Source: Theodoxus fluviatilis
Taxonomy: Eukaryota; Mollusca; Gastropoda; Cycloneritida; Neritidae
NCBI GenBank assembly: GCA_034096865.1
Contig: JAWQFJ010008717.1
Coordinates: 1-64,000, forward strand
Direction: 5' to 3'
Length of the DNA: 64,000 bases
This document shows, in pieces, positions 34,090-63,000 of the stretch (within the stretch, counting starts at the first letter, position 1; each line of letters begins with the position of its first letter). The notes under the pieces are model-generated. The model ran no database searches and was not told the DNA's origin. It saw only the letters and a program-made list of their open reading frames with translations. The translations under genes were made by a program, and so were the position numbers.

Positions 34090-34358
34090 ATGCGTGGTAT
34101 GTCGGAGAGACAGGACAGACACTGCGCCAGCGCATGAATGGACACAGGGCGACCATCAGGAGCCAGTCACCTCTACCAGTGGCGGAGCACTTTAGTTTGC
34201 CGGGCCACTCAGCAGGAGATATGATGGTTAGCGTGCTAGCGGGTGGATTGCACGACACTCGACGACGCAGGGTCGCTGAACAGAAGTTCATCAGACTGTT
34301 CAGCACGCACCACGCCGGACTCAACAGAGATCTCGGGTTCATGGCGCACTACAAGTGA
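34090..34358 (+). mobile_element. Penelope-like retroelement, GIY-YIG 3' end
   Basis: Plus strand: WYVGETGQTLRQRMNGHRAT, then PLPVAEHFSLPGHSAGD, then RRRVAEQKFIRLFSTH, with stop TGA at 34,356-34,358. The YVGET/LRQR..H core and the later E of the AEQKFI region fit the GIY-YIG fold of Penelope-like elements. Everything 5' of the domain is lost at the junction with the LINE fragment. A hammerhead motif lies 92 bases downstream, as expected for the end of such an element. Confidence 0.8.
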
Positions 34359-34449
34359 ACTTCTCACGACTTGCACGTGCGTCGCATGAGGTCTCTGGGT
34401 CTTGGCGTACCATCCCCTATTTAAGCCGTCCCCGCCAGCCTCTCACACA

Positions 34450-34488
34450 CTTGGCCTGATGAAGGAAGATTTCCGAAAGCTTGCCAAG
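34450..34488 (+). ncRNA. Minimal type-I hammerhead ribozyme
   Basis: Order on the plus strand: stem I strand CTTGGC (34,450-34,455), core CTGATGA (34,456-34,462), stem II AGGAA-GAT-TTCC (34,463-34,474), core GAAA (34,475-34,478), then GCTT, then the stem I partner GCCAAG (34,483-34,488). Stem I pairs perfectly over 6 bp. Stem II pairs as GGAA/TTCC with one extra A on the 5' side. The last core A plus GCT gives AGCT, a self-complementary tetranucleotide that can serve as stem III between two molecules, as in the dimer-active ribozymes of Penelope-like elements. The cut would fall after T 34,482. All invariant bases are present. Confidence 0.75.
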
Positions 34489-34866
34489 AGAGTACTTCAC
34501 GACGTATACCTGCCAGCAGGGACGGAGCCCTGCCAGTGCCACAGAGACAGAGCCGCCACGTCCTTGTGACTCGGCGGTCTACATCCCTGGGCGGGAGGCT
34601 CTACCCCCCTTGGTCTACGTCCGCTTACGAACGGCCCTTTTCAGGGCCATCTGTACTCACGAAAGAATACTTTGTCGGTTGCTGTCCACGGTTCTTTATT
34701 TTTCAAATTGATAGGGAGACTAACACAGTTATGTCTCGTGAGATCGATCCCAGCTATTTCGTGACATTCAGTTCCAGGTTTGTCAAGAATCACACAGAAA
34801 GAGATATTCCTACGTTTCCTCTTCTGACGGGACGGAAATGAAGCCCTGATTACGAGGATAGAAAAA

Positions 34867-34950
34867 CAGCTGTCGAGTCATCCCGAACAGGGATTGAACC
34901 ATGGCACCTGATCTTTTGCTCAATTGCCGACGGGTTGAGCTACTATGATA
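34867..34950 (-). repeat. tRNA-derived (SINE-like) sequence
   Basis: The minus strand has a pol III A-box-like TAGCTCAACCCGTCGG with a D-stem pair GCTC/GAGC, and 30 bases on the B box GGTTCAATCCC. The acceptor and T stems do not pair well, so it is not a working tRNA gene; it is more likely a tRNA-derived element or decayed tRNA. Confidence 0.5.
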
Positions 34951-35395
34951 GTGCAAGGCAATTATGTGTCACAGTTGAATCCTTGCTCGTGATGACAAGA
35001 CTGCCGTTTACACCCATTTTTAAGGGGTTATCAGCTTGGTAGACTATCGGAGACTTCGGCCTTTTTACACCAGTAGCACTTTCCAAAATTTACAACAGAA
35101 AATTCAAGCGATAAGTCGCCTCAAAAAGGTGAAAGACAAGGATCGTAAATGGCAAATACATGATAAACCAGGTAAAGTTACAATGGCGTTCGGAAGAATG
35201 ATTGATGACCCAGTACTGGTGCAAATTGTCTGCTGTTATTCTATTTCACAAGCACCCGAGGTGTACATACCGTTTTTTTCTAATTATTTCACGTTTGTTT
35301 TGCGGAAACTCAGTAGCTCCTTTTTTGGTACCAGAATGACTCAGGACGAAATCATGTCAGTCTTCTTGAGCGTCGTTGTGTTCTCGGCCGCCGTT
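34951..35395. other. Stretch without a recognised gene
   Basis: Part of a 169-codon plus-strand frame (35,036-35,545) with no family motifs that runs into the SINE-like copy; I do not regard it as a gene. Confidence 0.4.
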
Positions 35396-35505
35396 AGACG
35401 GTGGGAAGCTGTGGTCATAGACCTTTTGAAGCCTGCTCCAGCAGCTGCACAATGGGGAACCCCAAGCAGAACTAGGTGCTGTCAGTGTGCTTGTAGTACA
35501 TATGG
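35396..35505 (+). repeat. SINE-like dispersed repeat, diverged copy
   Basis: GCCTGCTCCAGCAGCTGCAC and GGGAACCCCAAGCAGAACTA keep the core order of the family, followed by GTGCTGTCAGTGTGCTTG as in the 28,866 copy. Confidence 0.6.
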
Positions 35506-36458
35506 GGCTTTTCCCCCTTGTCAGACTGCCGGTGTCAGAGAATAAATGTGTACCGTTCCTACATGTACATGTCATAAATACCCACGGAGATATACCAATG
35601 ACGTCATGGGGATTTCGTCGGTTCCTACAATTACGGTCGGTATTCAGGCATCTAGCTTTGATGGCCATTTCTCGTATTTATGCGGATTTTTGCACTTTTG
35701 TAATCGTTTCGGAAAGTACGTGTTATTTACGGATGAAAAAGTATTAGATTATAAACAGGACATGTAGGGACGATTGTTATTATATTTTGTGTCAGTTATG
35801 TGGCTGCTGACTACGATTATCCCGGCGTCATGTCGCCGATCTCTTCATAATTGCTCTCCAGTTTGTTTTTTAAGTTCATGTATTACTAGTGAGTACGAAT
35901 TAGTACGAGTACGTTGAGTACTCGGACATCAGAAAGGCAGCTTTGGTGGTATCTTGCACAATAAATGCTACTCTCGTAGCCTTAGCGTTTACCTGATTGA
36001 GACTGGACCGTTGCGTTTGCTTGATTGAATCCAAGAAGTGATAAACTTCAGTTCTCTTGGCGTCTTGCCTAAAATATTTCAAGGTACACACCGAGATTTG
36101 TAACAGTAATTTGGTCGGTAGTTGGCGTTGTATGTTGTAAGGTGTATGCAGCCTTTTGAGTACTCTGCAACATTACCTGTCAAGGTTTCCACAGATGAAG
36201 TTCATCACAACGGCATTGTTACATTGTGTTTTGAGTGATTGACATATGGACATCTTTCTGGGATATATGAAGTCCTTTCAGCGTTATCTTTCCATGGACA
36301 CAGAGTTTTTTTTAAATAACTTCGGCAGCACAATTAAAGAATTATTGCTATCGTTTATAGACGACAAGGAAAACCAAATTACAGTGAGTTTATGCAATCA
36401 CTACTTGCAACCTCTGTATACGAACAATTATTACATTATGTATCTTCGTAGAATCGCC
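35506..36458. other. Stretch without a recognised gene
   Basis: AT-rich DNA left of the large inverted-repeat structure; nothing recognised. Confidence 0.4.
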
Positions 36459-36579
36459 ACATGTTGCACTGTGTTTACCTCCCTTGATCTGCTCATCGCC
36501 ACAGCCGCTTGGGGGCGCTGCCGTCACTCGTTTCGCACAAAAGCCTCGGATGCGCCTTCTTTGTGTAACGTACGTTCTT
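36459..36579 (-). repeat. Dispersed repeat, inverted partial copy (left arm)
   Basis: The reverse complement of 39,291-39,428 with scattered changes. Landmarks on the plus strand: ACATGTTGCAC at the outer end, TTTACCTCCCTTGATCTGCT, GCCTCGGATGCGCCTTCTTT, and GTGTAACGTACGTTCTT at the inner end. The outer end stops sharply where the right copy continues. Confidence 0.85.
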
Positions 36580-36589
36580 TGGCAGAAGG

Positions 36590-39290
36590 AAGAAGAGGAG
36601 GAGGAGAAAACGACAAAGCAGGAGGAGTAAGAAGGAGAAGAAGACATGGCATAAGGGGGGGAGGGAGAAAAAGATGAAGCAGGAGGAGGAGAAGGAGAAG
36701 AAGACGAAGCAGGAGCAGGAGAAGCATAAAAAGACAAAGCAGGAGGAGGCGAAAGAGAAGAAGACGTAACAGGAGCAGGAGAAGGAGAAGACGAAGAAGG
36801 AGAAGGAAAGGAAGACGAAGCAGGAGGAGGAGACGGAGAAGAAGACAAAGCAAGACGAAAAGAAGGAGGAGGAAAAGGAGGAGAAGACGAAGCTGGAGGA
36901 GAAGAAGGAGACGGAGAAGAAGCAGGAGGAGGAGAAGGCAAAGGAGAAGAAGACAAAGCAGGAGGAGGAGAAGGCAAAGGAGAAGAAGACAAAGCAGGAG
37001 GAGGAGGAGAAGAAGACGAAGCATGAGAAGGAAAAGAATACGAAGCAGGATGAGGAGAAGAAGACAATCCAGGAATGAGGAGAAGGAGAAGAAGGCGAAG
37101 CAGAAGGAAGAGAAGGAGGAGGAGAGGAAGAGGAAGTCAAAGCAGGAGGAGCAGAATGAGAGGAAGACAAAGCAGGAGGAGGAAAAGGAGAAGACGAAGT
37201 GGAGAAGAAAGCAGCCCGATGGAGAAGAAGACGAAGCAGGAGGAGGAGGAGAAGAAGAAAAGACTATGTAGGAAGAGGAGGAAAAGAAAGCAGGAGGAGA
37301 AGAAAAAAAGACAAATCAGAAAAAAAGGAGAGGAGGAGAAGGAGTAGAAGACGAACAAGAGGAGGAGCCGGAGAAAAAAAAAGAATACGAAGCAGGAGAA
37401 GGAGGAGGAAAAAAAGACGAAGCATGAGGAAGAAAACGAAGCTGGAGCAGGAGAAGGATAAGAAGAGAAAGCAGGACGAGGAGAAGGAGAAGAAGACGAA
37501 GCAGAAGGAAGAGAGTAAGGAGGAGGAGAAGACGAAGCTGAAGGAGGGAACGGAGAAGAAAAGCAGTAGAAGGAAAAGACGAAGCAAGCGGATTAGAAGA
37601 AAACGAAGCCGGACGAGAAGGAGAAGAAGAAGAAGACGAAGCAGGAGGAAAAGAAGGAGAAAATGAAGAAGGAGGAAGAGAAGGAGGAGATTAAGTTAAA
37701 GCAGGAGAAGGAGAAGAAAAGGAAGCTGGAGGAGGAGAAGGAGAAGAAGAAGAAGTAGAAGGCGAAGCAGGAGAAGTAAAAGGAGACGAAGCAGGAGAAA
37801 GAGAAGACGAAGCAGGAGGAGGAGAGGGAGATGAAGACGAAGAGGAGGAGAAGATCAAGAAGAAGCAGGAGGGGGGGGGGGGGGGGGAGAGGGAGAAAGA
37901 ACGAAGCAGGAGGAGACCAAGCGGTCGAAGGAGAAGAAGGAGGAGGAGCAGAAGAAGAAGAAGTAGAAGAAAGAGCAGGAGAAGGAGGAGAAGGAGGAGG
38001 AGAAGACGACGAAGCAAGAGAAGGAGAAGAAACAGGAGAAGAAGCAGGAGAAGGAAGAATACGAAGCAGGATGAGGAGAAGAAGACGAATCAGGAATGAG
38101 GAGAAGGAGAAGAAGACGAAGCAGGAGGAAGAGAAGGAGGAGGAGAGGGAGAGGAAGTCAAAGCAGGAGGAGAAGAATGAGAGGAAGACAAAGCAGGAGG
38201 AGGAGAAGAAAAAGAAGACGAAGCATGAGGAGAAAGAGGAGGAAAAGACGAAGCAGGAGGAGGAGAAGGAGGAGAAAAAGAAAAGCAGGAGAAGAAGAAG
38301 GAGAAGAAAACGAAGCAGAAGGAGGAGAAGGAGACGAAGCAGGAGGAGGAGAAGGAGAAGACGAAGCAAGAGGAGGAGAAGAAGACGAAGCAGGAGGGGG
38401 AAAAGGAGAAGGAAAATAAGACGAAACATGAGAAAAAGACGAAGCAGGAGGAGGAGGAGGAGGAGGAGAAGGAGAGGAATCAGCTGCAGCAAGATGAAGA
38501 AGAAGACGAAGCAGGAGGAGGATGAGGAGAAAGAAAAAAAGACAAAGCAGAAGAAGCAGACAGAGAAGAAAACGAAGCAGGAGAAGGAGGAAATGAAAAA
38601 AACGAAGCAAGAGGAGTAGGAGAAAGAAAGACGAAGTACGAGGAGGAGAAGGAAAAGAAGAAAAAGCAGCAGCAGGAGAAGAAGACGAAGCAGGAGGAGG
38701 AGAAAGAGAAGATGACGAAGCAGGAGAAGGAGGAGAACAAACAGGAGAAGGAGGAGGAGAAGAAGACGAAGCAGAAAGGAGTAGGACAAAGAGAATACGA
38801 AGTAGGAGAAGGAGAAGGAGAAAAAGAAAAAGCACCAGAAGGAGGGGAGGAAGGAGAGAAAAAGCAGCAGGAGGAGAAGAAGACGAAGCAGAAGGATGAG
38901 AAGGTGACGAAAACGAAGCAGGTGGAAGAGAAGGAGAGGGAGAAGAAAACAAAGCAGGAGAAGGAGAAGGAGAAGAAAACAAAACAGGAAGAGGAGATGG
39001 AGAAAAAGGCGAAGCAGGAGGAGGAGAAAGAGAAGAAGAGGAAGCAGGAAGAGAGGAGAAGAAAGCAGGAGAAGAAGACGAATCAGAAAGAGGAGGAGGA
39101 GGAGTAGAAGACGAAGCAGGAGGAGAAGAAGACGAAGCAGGAGGAGTAACCGGAGAAAGAAAAAACGAAGCAGGAGAAGGAGTAGGAGGAGGGAAGAAAA
39201 ACACGAAGCAGGAGGAGGAGTAGTAGAAGAATAGGAAGGAGGAGGAGGAGAGAAAATGAAGCATAAGGAGGAAAAGACGAAGCAGAAGAA
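36590..39290 (+). repeat. 2.7-kb polypurine array
   Basis: About 2,700 bases almost wholly of A and G on the plus strand, built from degenerate units such as GAAGACGAAGCAGGAGGAG. C occurs mostly in GACGAAGC. A 120-base segment near 37,035-37,150 recurs near 38,055-38,165, so part of the array is duplicated. A run of about 18 G lies at 37,871-37,888. Long Lys/Arg/Glu frames (plus) and Ser/Leu/Phe frames (minus, up to 575 codons) come from the composition and are not genes. Confidence 0.95.
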
Positions 39291-39632
39291 AAGAACGTAT
39301 GTTACACAAAGAAGGTGCATCCGAGGCTTTCCCTATACGAAAAGTGATGACGCTTGAAAAGCAGCGCCCTCAAGCGGATGTGGTGAGGAGCAGATCGAGG
39401 GAGGTAACCAGACCACAGTGCAACATGTAAATACAGACGATGTTGCGCGAATGTATCGGCGTGTTTCTCATTAATCCTGAGAACATTTGTCAACAAAATT
39501 ACCATGTACTTTGTAGCAAAATGACTCCATGCAATAAAGCTGGTATTTATGCACCTTTTTTCTCGTCTACATTGTGATATAGAGCTTACATTTGACACGG
39601 AATTGGTGAATGAAAACAGTCAAATTCTACTG
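39291..39632 (+). repeat. Dispersed 340-bp repeat, copy 2 (right arm)
   Basis: The inner end AAGAACGTATGTTACACAAA mirrors the left arm at 36,459-36,579. From GCATCCGAGGCTTTCCCTAT onward it also matches 17,451-17,773 in direct orientation to GTCAAATTCTACTG. The 46-bp minisatellite begins at its very last base. Confidence 0.88.
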
Positions 39633-40756
39633 ATACAGGCTGACTGTGTACATGTTTGTGTGTGTGCTGTGCATGGCAATACAGGCTGACTGTGTACATG
39701 TTTGTGTGTGTGCTGTGCAGGGCAATACAGGCCGACTGTGTACATGTTGGTGCGTGTGCTGTGCATGGCAATACAGGCTGACTGTGTACATGTTGGTGTG
39801 TATGCTGTGCATGGCAATACAGGCTGACTGTGTACATGTTGGTGTGTGTGCTGTGCATGGCAATACAGGCTGACTGTGTACATGTTGGTGTGTGTGCTGT
39901 GCAGGGCAATACAGGCTGACTGTGTACATGTTGGTGCGTGTGCTGTGCATGGCAATACAGGCTGACTGTGTACATGTTTGTGTGTGTGCTGTGCATGGCA
40001 ATACAGGCTGACTGTGTACATGTTGGTGTGTATGCTGTGCAGGGCAATACAGGCTGACTGTGTACATGTTGGTGTGTGTGCTGTGCATGGCAATACAGGC
40101 TGACTGTGTACATGTTTGTGTGTGTGCTGTGCAGGGCAATACAGGCTGACTGTGTACATGTTTGTGTGTGTGCTGTGCAGGGCAATACAGGCTGACTGTG
40201 TACATGTTTGTGTGTGTGCTGTGCAGGGCAATACAGGCTGACTGTGCACATGTTTGTGTGTATGCTGTGCAGGGCAATACAGGCTGACTGTAGATGTGAG
40301 TGTGTGTGCTGTGCAGGGCAATACAGGCTGACTGTAGATGTGAGTGTGTGTGCTGTGCAGGGTGATACAGGCTGACTGAAGATGTGAATGTGTGTGCTGT
40401 GCAGGGTCCGTATCCAGAACGGCGAGTTATTTTAACCCCGATTTATCTCTAAACTCAGACGATTCCAACTGTCTGTTCCGCTCTCCCTTGGCTGGAAACC
40501 AGTATAAGCGCATCCTAGGATCCTCTGATGAGCGTACCTTATCTAACCGATCAAGATAACCCAGGGTTAGGGGATAAATCGAGTGTTAAAAAGATAAATC
40601 GCCGTTCTGGATACGGGCCCAGGGTGATACAGGCTGACTGTGTACATGTTTGTGCATGTGCTGTGCAGGGTGATACAGGGTGTGTACATGCAAGTGTGTG
40701 TGCTGTGCAGGGCAATACAGGCTGACTGTGTACATGTTTGTGCGTGTGCTGTGCAG
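39633..40756 (+). repeat. 46-bp minisatellite, array interrupted by a MITE
   Basis: The unit begins CAATACAGGCTGACTGTGTA and continues with CATGTTTGTGTGTGTGCTGT then GCAGGG or GCATGG. About 17 units lie at 39,633-40,404, with shorter diverged units at the right, and three more at 40,622-40,756. The last unit ends exactly at the splice acceptor of the first visible WDR90 exon. Confidence 0.93.
40405..40619. mobile_element. 215-bp MITE with terminal inverted repeats and 3-bp target duplication
   Basis: The left end GGTCCGTATCCAGAACGGCG and the complement of the right end (GGCCCGTATCCAGAACGGCG) differ at one base. CAG flanks both sides (40,402-40,404 and 40,620-40,622), and removing element plus one CAG restores a normal minisatellite unit. 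A 3-bp duplication and GG/CC ends fit a PIF/Harbinger-type origin, though the usual target is TAA/TTA, so the assignment is tentative. Confidence 0.8.
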
Positions 40757-59288
<18,532 letters not shown>

Positions 59289-59404
59289 GTGACTGCATCA
59301 GTTTCTGCCCTGCTCTTCCTTTCATGACTGGCTCTGAAACAACAGACACAATTCTTTTTTTGTTTTGGTGGTGATGATCAGCATTCTGTCCTCAAACCAC
59401 TGTT

Positions 59405-59500
59405 GCACATACTCCCTGTGGGTTTGGGGTAAAAATAGATCCACCAAGTCTCCCTACTTGATTCATTAGAGACAAATAACCGGGAAATTGTAACTTGAAT
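59405..59500 (+). repeat. Dispersed repeat end, copy B
   Basis: GGTTTGGGGTAAAAATAGAT, CCACCAAGTCTCCCTACTTG and GACAAATAACCGGGAAATTG match the order at 31,795-31,890. Confidence 0.5.
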
Positions 59501-59548
59501 GTTCTAATTCATACCAGCTCTAATGATTAAAAAAATCAATGGCCTAAT

Positions 59549-59588
59549 CCATCCATCCATCCATCCATCCATCCATCCATCCATCCAT
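59549..59588. repeat. (CCAT)n microsatellite
   Basis: About ten CCAT units. Confidence 0.95.
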
Positions 59589-59892
59589 GTGCCCACTCCA
59601 CATTGTGATGCTTTCAATGAGATTTTCTGGTTTGAGGAATATTCATGGCTTCATTAATATGTGTCACTGTTCTGATTCTGGCTGCATGGAGAAAAGGTAG
59701 CAACATATTTATGATATACTAATAGCAGTGGACATCTTTCCATTGAACTAAAACCTTCCATAAGCCAGTGTATGCATTTTGTCATGAAGTGTGTCATCTT
59801 GGAATCCTAAGTTTCCCACCACTGCACATGATAGAGGTGATTTCTCATTTTGATTTGCTGAGTGCTCTGCTGGTCAAAGAGATCCCAAGGCC

Positions 59893-60096
59893 TTCCCCCA
59901 GCAGGTCAGCCTGAACTAAAAGAATCTTTTTTCTCACAGAAGAGGCCAGGTCAAACATAAACCAAGATTCTTCTGCTAAAAATACCTTTGTAATCATAAA
60001 TAATGGATTCCCAGAGTGCTCTTAGGGCAGGGAAGGTTTTAAAAAAGTGTAGGGCTGATAAAAAAAGTAGGGTAGGTGGGGTTGCCGTAGCCACAG
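59893..60096 (+). repeat. Dispersed repeat, copy abutting the 35-bp satellite
   Basis: GGCCAGGTCAAACATAAACC, AAATAATGGATTCCCAGAGT, CTTAGGGCAGGGAAGG and GGTGGGGTTGCCGTAGCCAC parallel the copy at 41,425-41,705. The satellite starts directly after it. Confidence 0.6.
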
Positions 60097-63000
60097 CTGT
60101 TTTGTGTGTACTGTATGCCTATTCTCTGTAACTGTTTTGTGTGTACTGTATGCCTATTCTCTGTAACTGTTTTGTGTGTACTGTATGCCTATTCTCTGTA
60201 ACTGTCTTGTGTGTACTGTATGCCTATTCTCTGTAACTGTCTTGTGTGTACTGTATGCCTGTTCTCTGTAACTGTCTTGTGTGTACTGTATGCCTATTCT
60301 CTGTAACTGTCTTGTGTGTACTGTATGCCTGTTCTCTGTAACTGTCTTGTGTGTACTGTATGCCTGTTCTCTGTAACTGTCTTGTGTGTACTGTATGCCT
60401 ATTCTCTGTAACTGTTTTGTGTGTACTGTATGCCTATTCTCTGTAACTGTTTGTGTGTACTGTATGCCTATTCTCTGTAACTGTTTTGTGTGTACTGCAT
60501 GCCTATTCTCTGTAACTGTTTTGTGTGTACTGTATGCCTATTCTCTGTAACTGTTTTGTGTGTACTGTATGCCTATTCTCTGTAGCTGTTTTGTGTGTAC
60601 TGTATGCCTATTCTCTGTAACTGTTTTGTGTGTACTGTATGCCTATTCTCTGTAACTGTTTTGTGTGTACTGTATGCCTATTCTCTGTGACTGTTTTGTG
60701 TGTACTGTATGCCTGTTCTCTGTAACTGTTTTGTGTGTACTGTATGCCTATTCTCTGTAACTGTTTTGTGTGTACTGTATGCCTATTCTCTGTAACTGTT
60801 TTGTGTGTACTGTATGCCTATTCTCTGTAACTGTTTTGTGTGTACTGTATGCCTATTCTCTGTAACTGTTTTGTGTGTACTGTATGCCTATTCTCTGTAA
60901 CTGTTTTGTGTGTACTGTATGCCTATTCTCTGTAACTGTTTTGTGTGTACTGTATGCCTATTCTCTGTAACTGTTTTGTGTGTACTGTATGCCTATTCTC
61001 TGTAACTGTTTTGTGTGTACTGTATGCCTATTCTCTGTAACTGTTTTGTGTGTACTGTATGCCTATTCTCTGTAACTGTTTTGTGTGTACTGTATGCCTA
61101 TTCTCTGTAACTGTTTTGTGTGTACTGTATGCCTATTCTCTGTAACTGTTTTGTGTGTACTGTATGCCTATTCTCTGTAACTGTTTTGTGTGTACTGTAT
61201 GCCTATTCTCTGTAACTGTTTTGTGTGTACTGTATGCCTATTCTCTGTAACTGTTTTGTGTGTACTGTATGCCTATTCTCTGTAACTGTTTTGTGTGTAC
61301 TGTATGCCTATTCTCTGTAACTGTTTTGTGTGTACTGTATGCCTATTCTCTGTAACTGTTTTGTGTGTACTGTATGCCTATTCTCTGTAACTGTTTTGTG
61401 TGTACTGTATGCCTATTCTCTGTAGCTGTTTTGTGTGTACTGTATGCCTATTCTCTGTAACTGTTTTGTGTGTACTGTATGCCTATTCTCTGTAACTGTT
61501 TTGTGTGTACTGTATGCCTATTCTCTGTAACTGTTTTGTGTGTACTGTATGCCTGTTCTCTGTAACTGTTTTGTGTGTACTGTATACCTATTCTCTGTAA
61601 CTGTTTTGTGTGTACTGTATGCCCATTCTCTGTAACTGTCTTGTGTGTACTGTATGCCTATTCTCTGTAAATGTTTTGTGTGTACTGTATGCCTATTCTC
61701 TGTAACTGTTTTGTGTGTACTGTATGCCTATTCTCTGTAACTGTTTTGTGTGTACTGTATGCCTATTCTCTGTAACTGTTTTGTGTGTACTGTATGCCTA
61801 TTCTCTGTAAATGTTTTGTGTGTACTGTATGCCTATTCTCTGTAACTGTTTTGTGTGGACTGTATGCCTATTCTCTGTAACTGTTTTGTGTGCACTGAAT
61901 GCCTATTCTCTGTAACTGTTTTGTGTGTACTGTATGCCTATTCTCTGTAACTGTTTTGTGTGTACTGTAATGCCTATTCTCTGTAACTGTTTTGTGTGTA
62001 CTGTATGCCTATTCTCTGTAACTGTCTTGTGTGTACTGTATGCCTATTCTCTGTAACTGTTTTGTGTGTAGTGTATGCCTATTCTCTGTAACTGTTTTGT
62101 GTGTACTGTATGCCTATTCTCTGTAACTGTTTTGTGTGTACTGTATGCCTATTCTCTGTAACTGTTTTGTGTGTACTGTATGCCTATTCTCTGTAACTGT
62201 TTTGTGTGTACTGTATGCCTATTCTCTGTAACTGTTTTGTGTGTACTGTATGCCTATTCTCTGTAACTGTTTTGTGTGTACTGTATGCCTATTCTCTGTA
62301 ACTGTTTTGTGTGTACTGTATGCCTATTCTCTGTAACTGTTTTGTGTGTACTGCATGCCTATTCTCTGTAACTGTTTTGTGTGTACTGTATGCCTATTCT
62401 CTGTAACTGTTTTGTGTGTACTGTATGCCTATTCTCTGTAACTGTTTTGTGTGGACTGTATGCCTATTCTCTGTAACTGTTTTGTGTGCACTGAATGCCT
62501 ATTCTCTGTAACTGTTTTGTGTGTACTGTATGCCTATTCTCTGTAACGGTTTTGTGTGTACTGTATGCCTATTCTCTGTAACTGTTTTGTGTGTACTGTA
62601 ATGCCTATTCTCTGTAACTGTTTTGTGTGTACTGTATGCCTATTCTCTGTAACTGTCTTGTGTGTACTGTATGCCTATTCTCTGTAACTGTTTTGTGTGT
62701 AGTGTATGCCTATTCTCTGTAACTGTTTTGTGTGTACTGTATGCCTATTCTCTGTAACTGTTTTGTGTGTACTGTATGCCTATTCTCTGTAACTGTTTTG
62801 TGTGTACTGTATGCCTATTCTCTGTAACTGTTTTGTGTGTACTGTATGCCTATTCTCTGTAACTGTTTTGTGTGTACTGTATGCCTATTCTCTGTAACTG
62901 TTTTGTGTGTACTGTATGCCTATTCTCTGTAACTGTTTTGTGTGTACTGTATGCCTATTCTCTGTAACTGTTTTGTGTGTACTGCATGCCTATTCTCTGT

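Noticed and set aside
37593..37666. Nuclear-localisation-like basic proteins
   Set aside because: Composition artefact of GAA/AAG/AGG codons.
36390..39320. Very long open frames (up to 575 codons) rich in Lys/Arg/Glu or Ser/Leu/Phe
   Set aside because: They lie wholly in the purine array, and all frames on both strands are open because the sequence lacks T. No domain is present.
39586..40321. Cys/His/Thr-rich frames of over 200 codons on the minus strand
   Set aside because: Three overlapping frames of the 46-bp minisatellite, two of whose steps keep a stop-free unit. No start or splice context.
40528..40540. CTGATGAGCG in the MITE as another hammerhead core
   Set aside because: No GAAA box at the right distance and no stem pairing.
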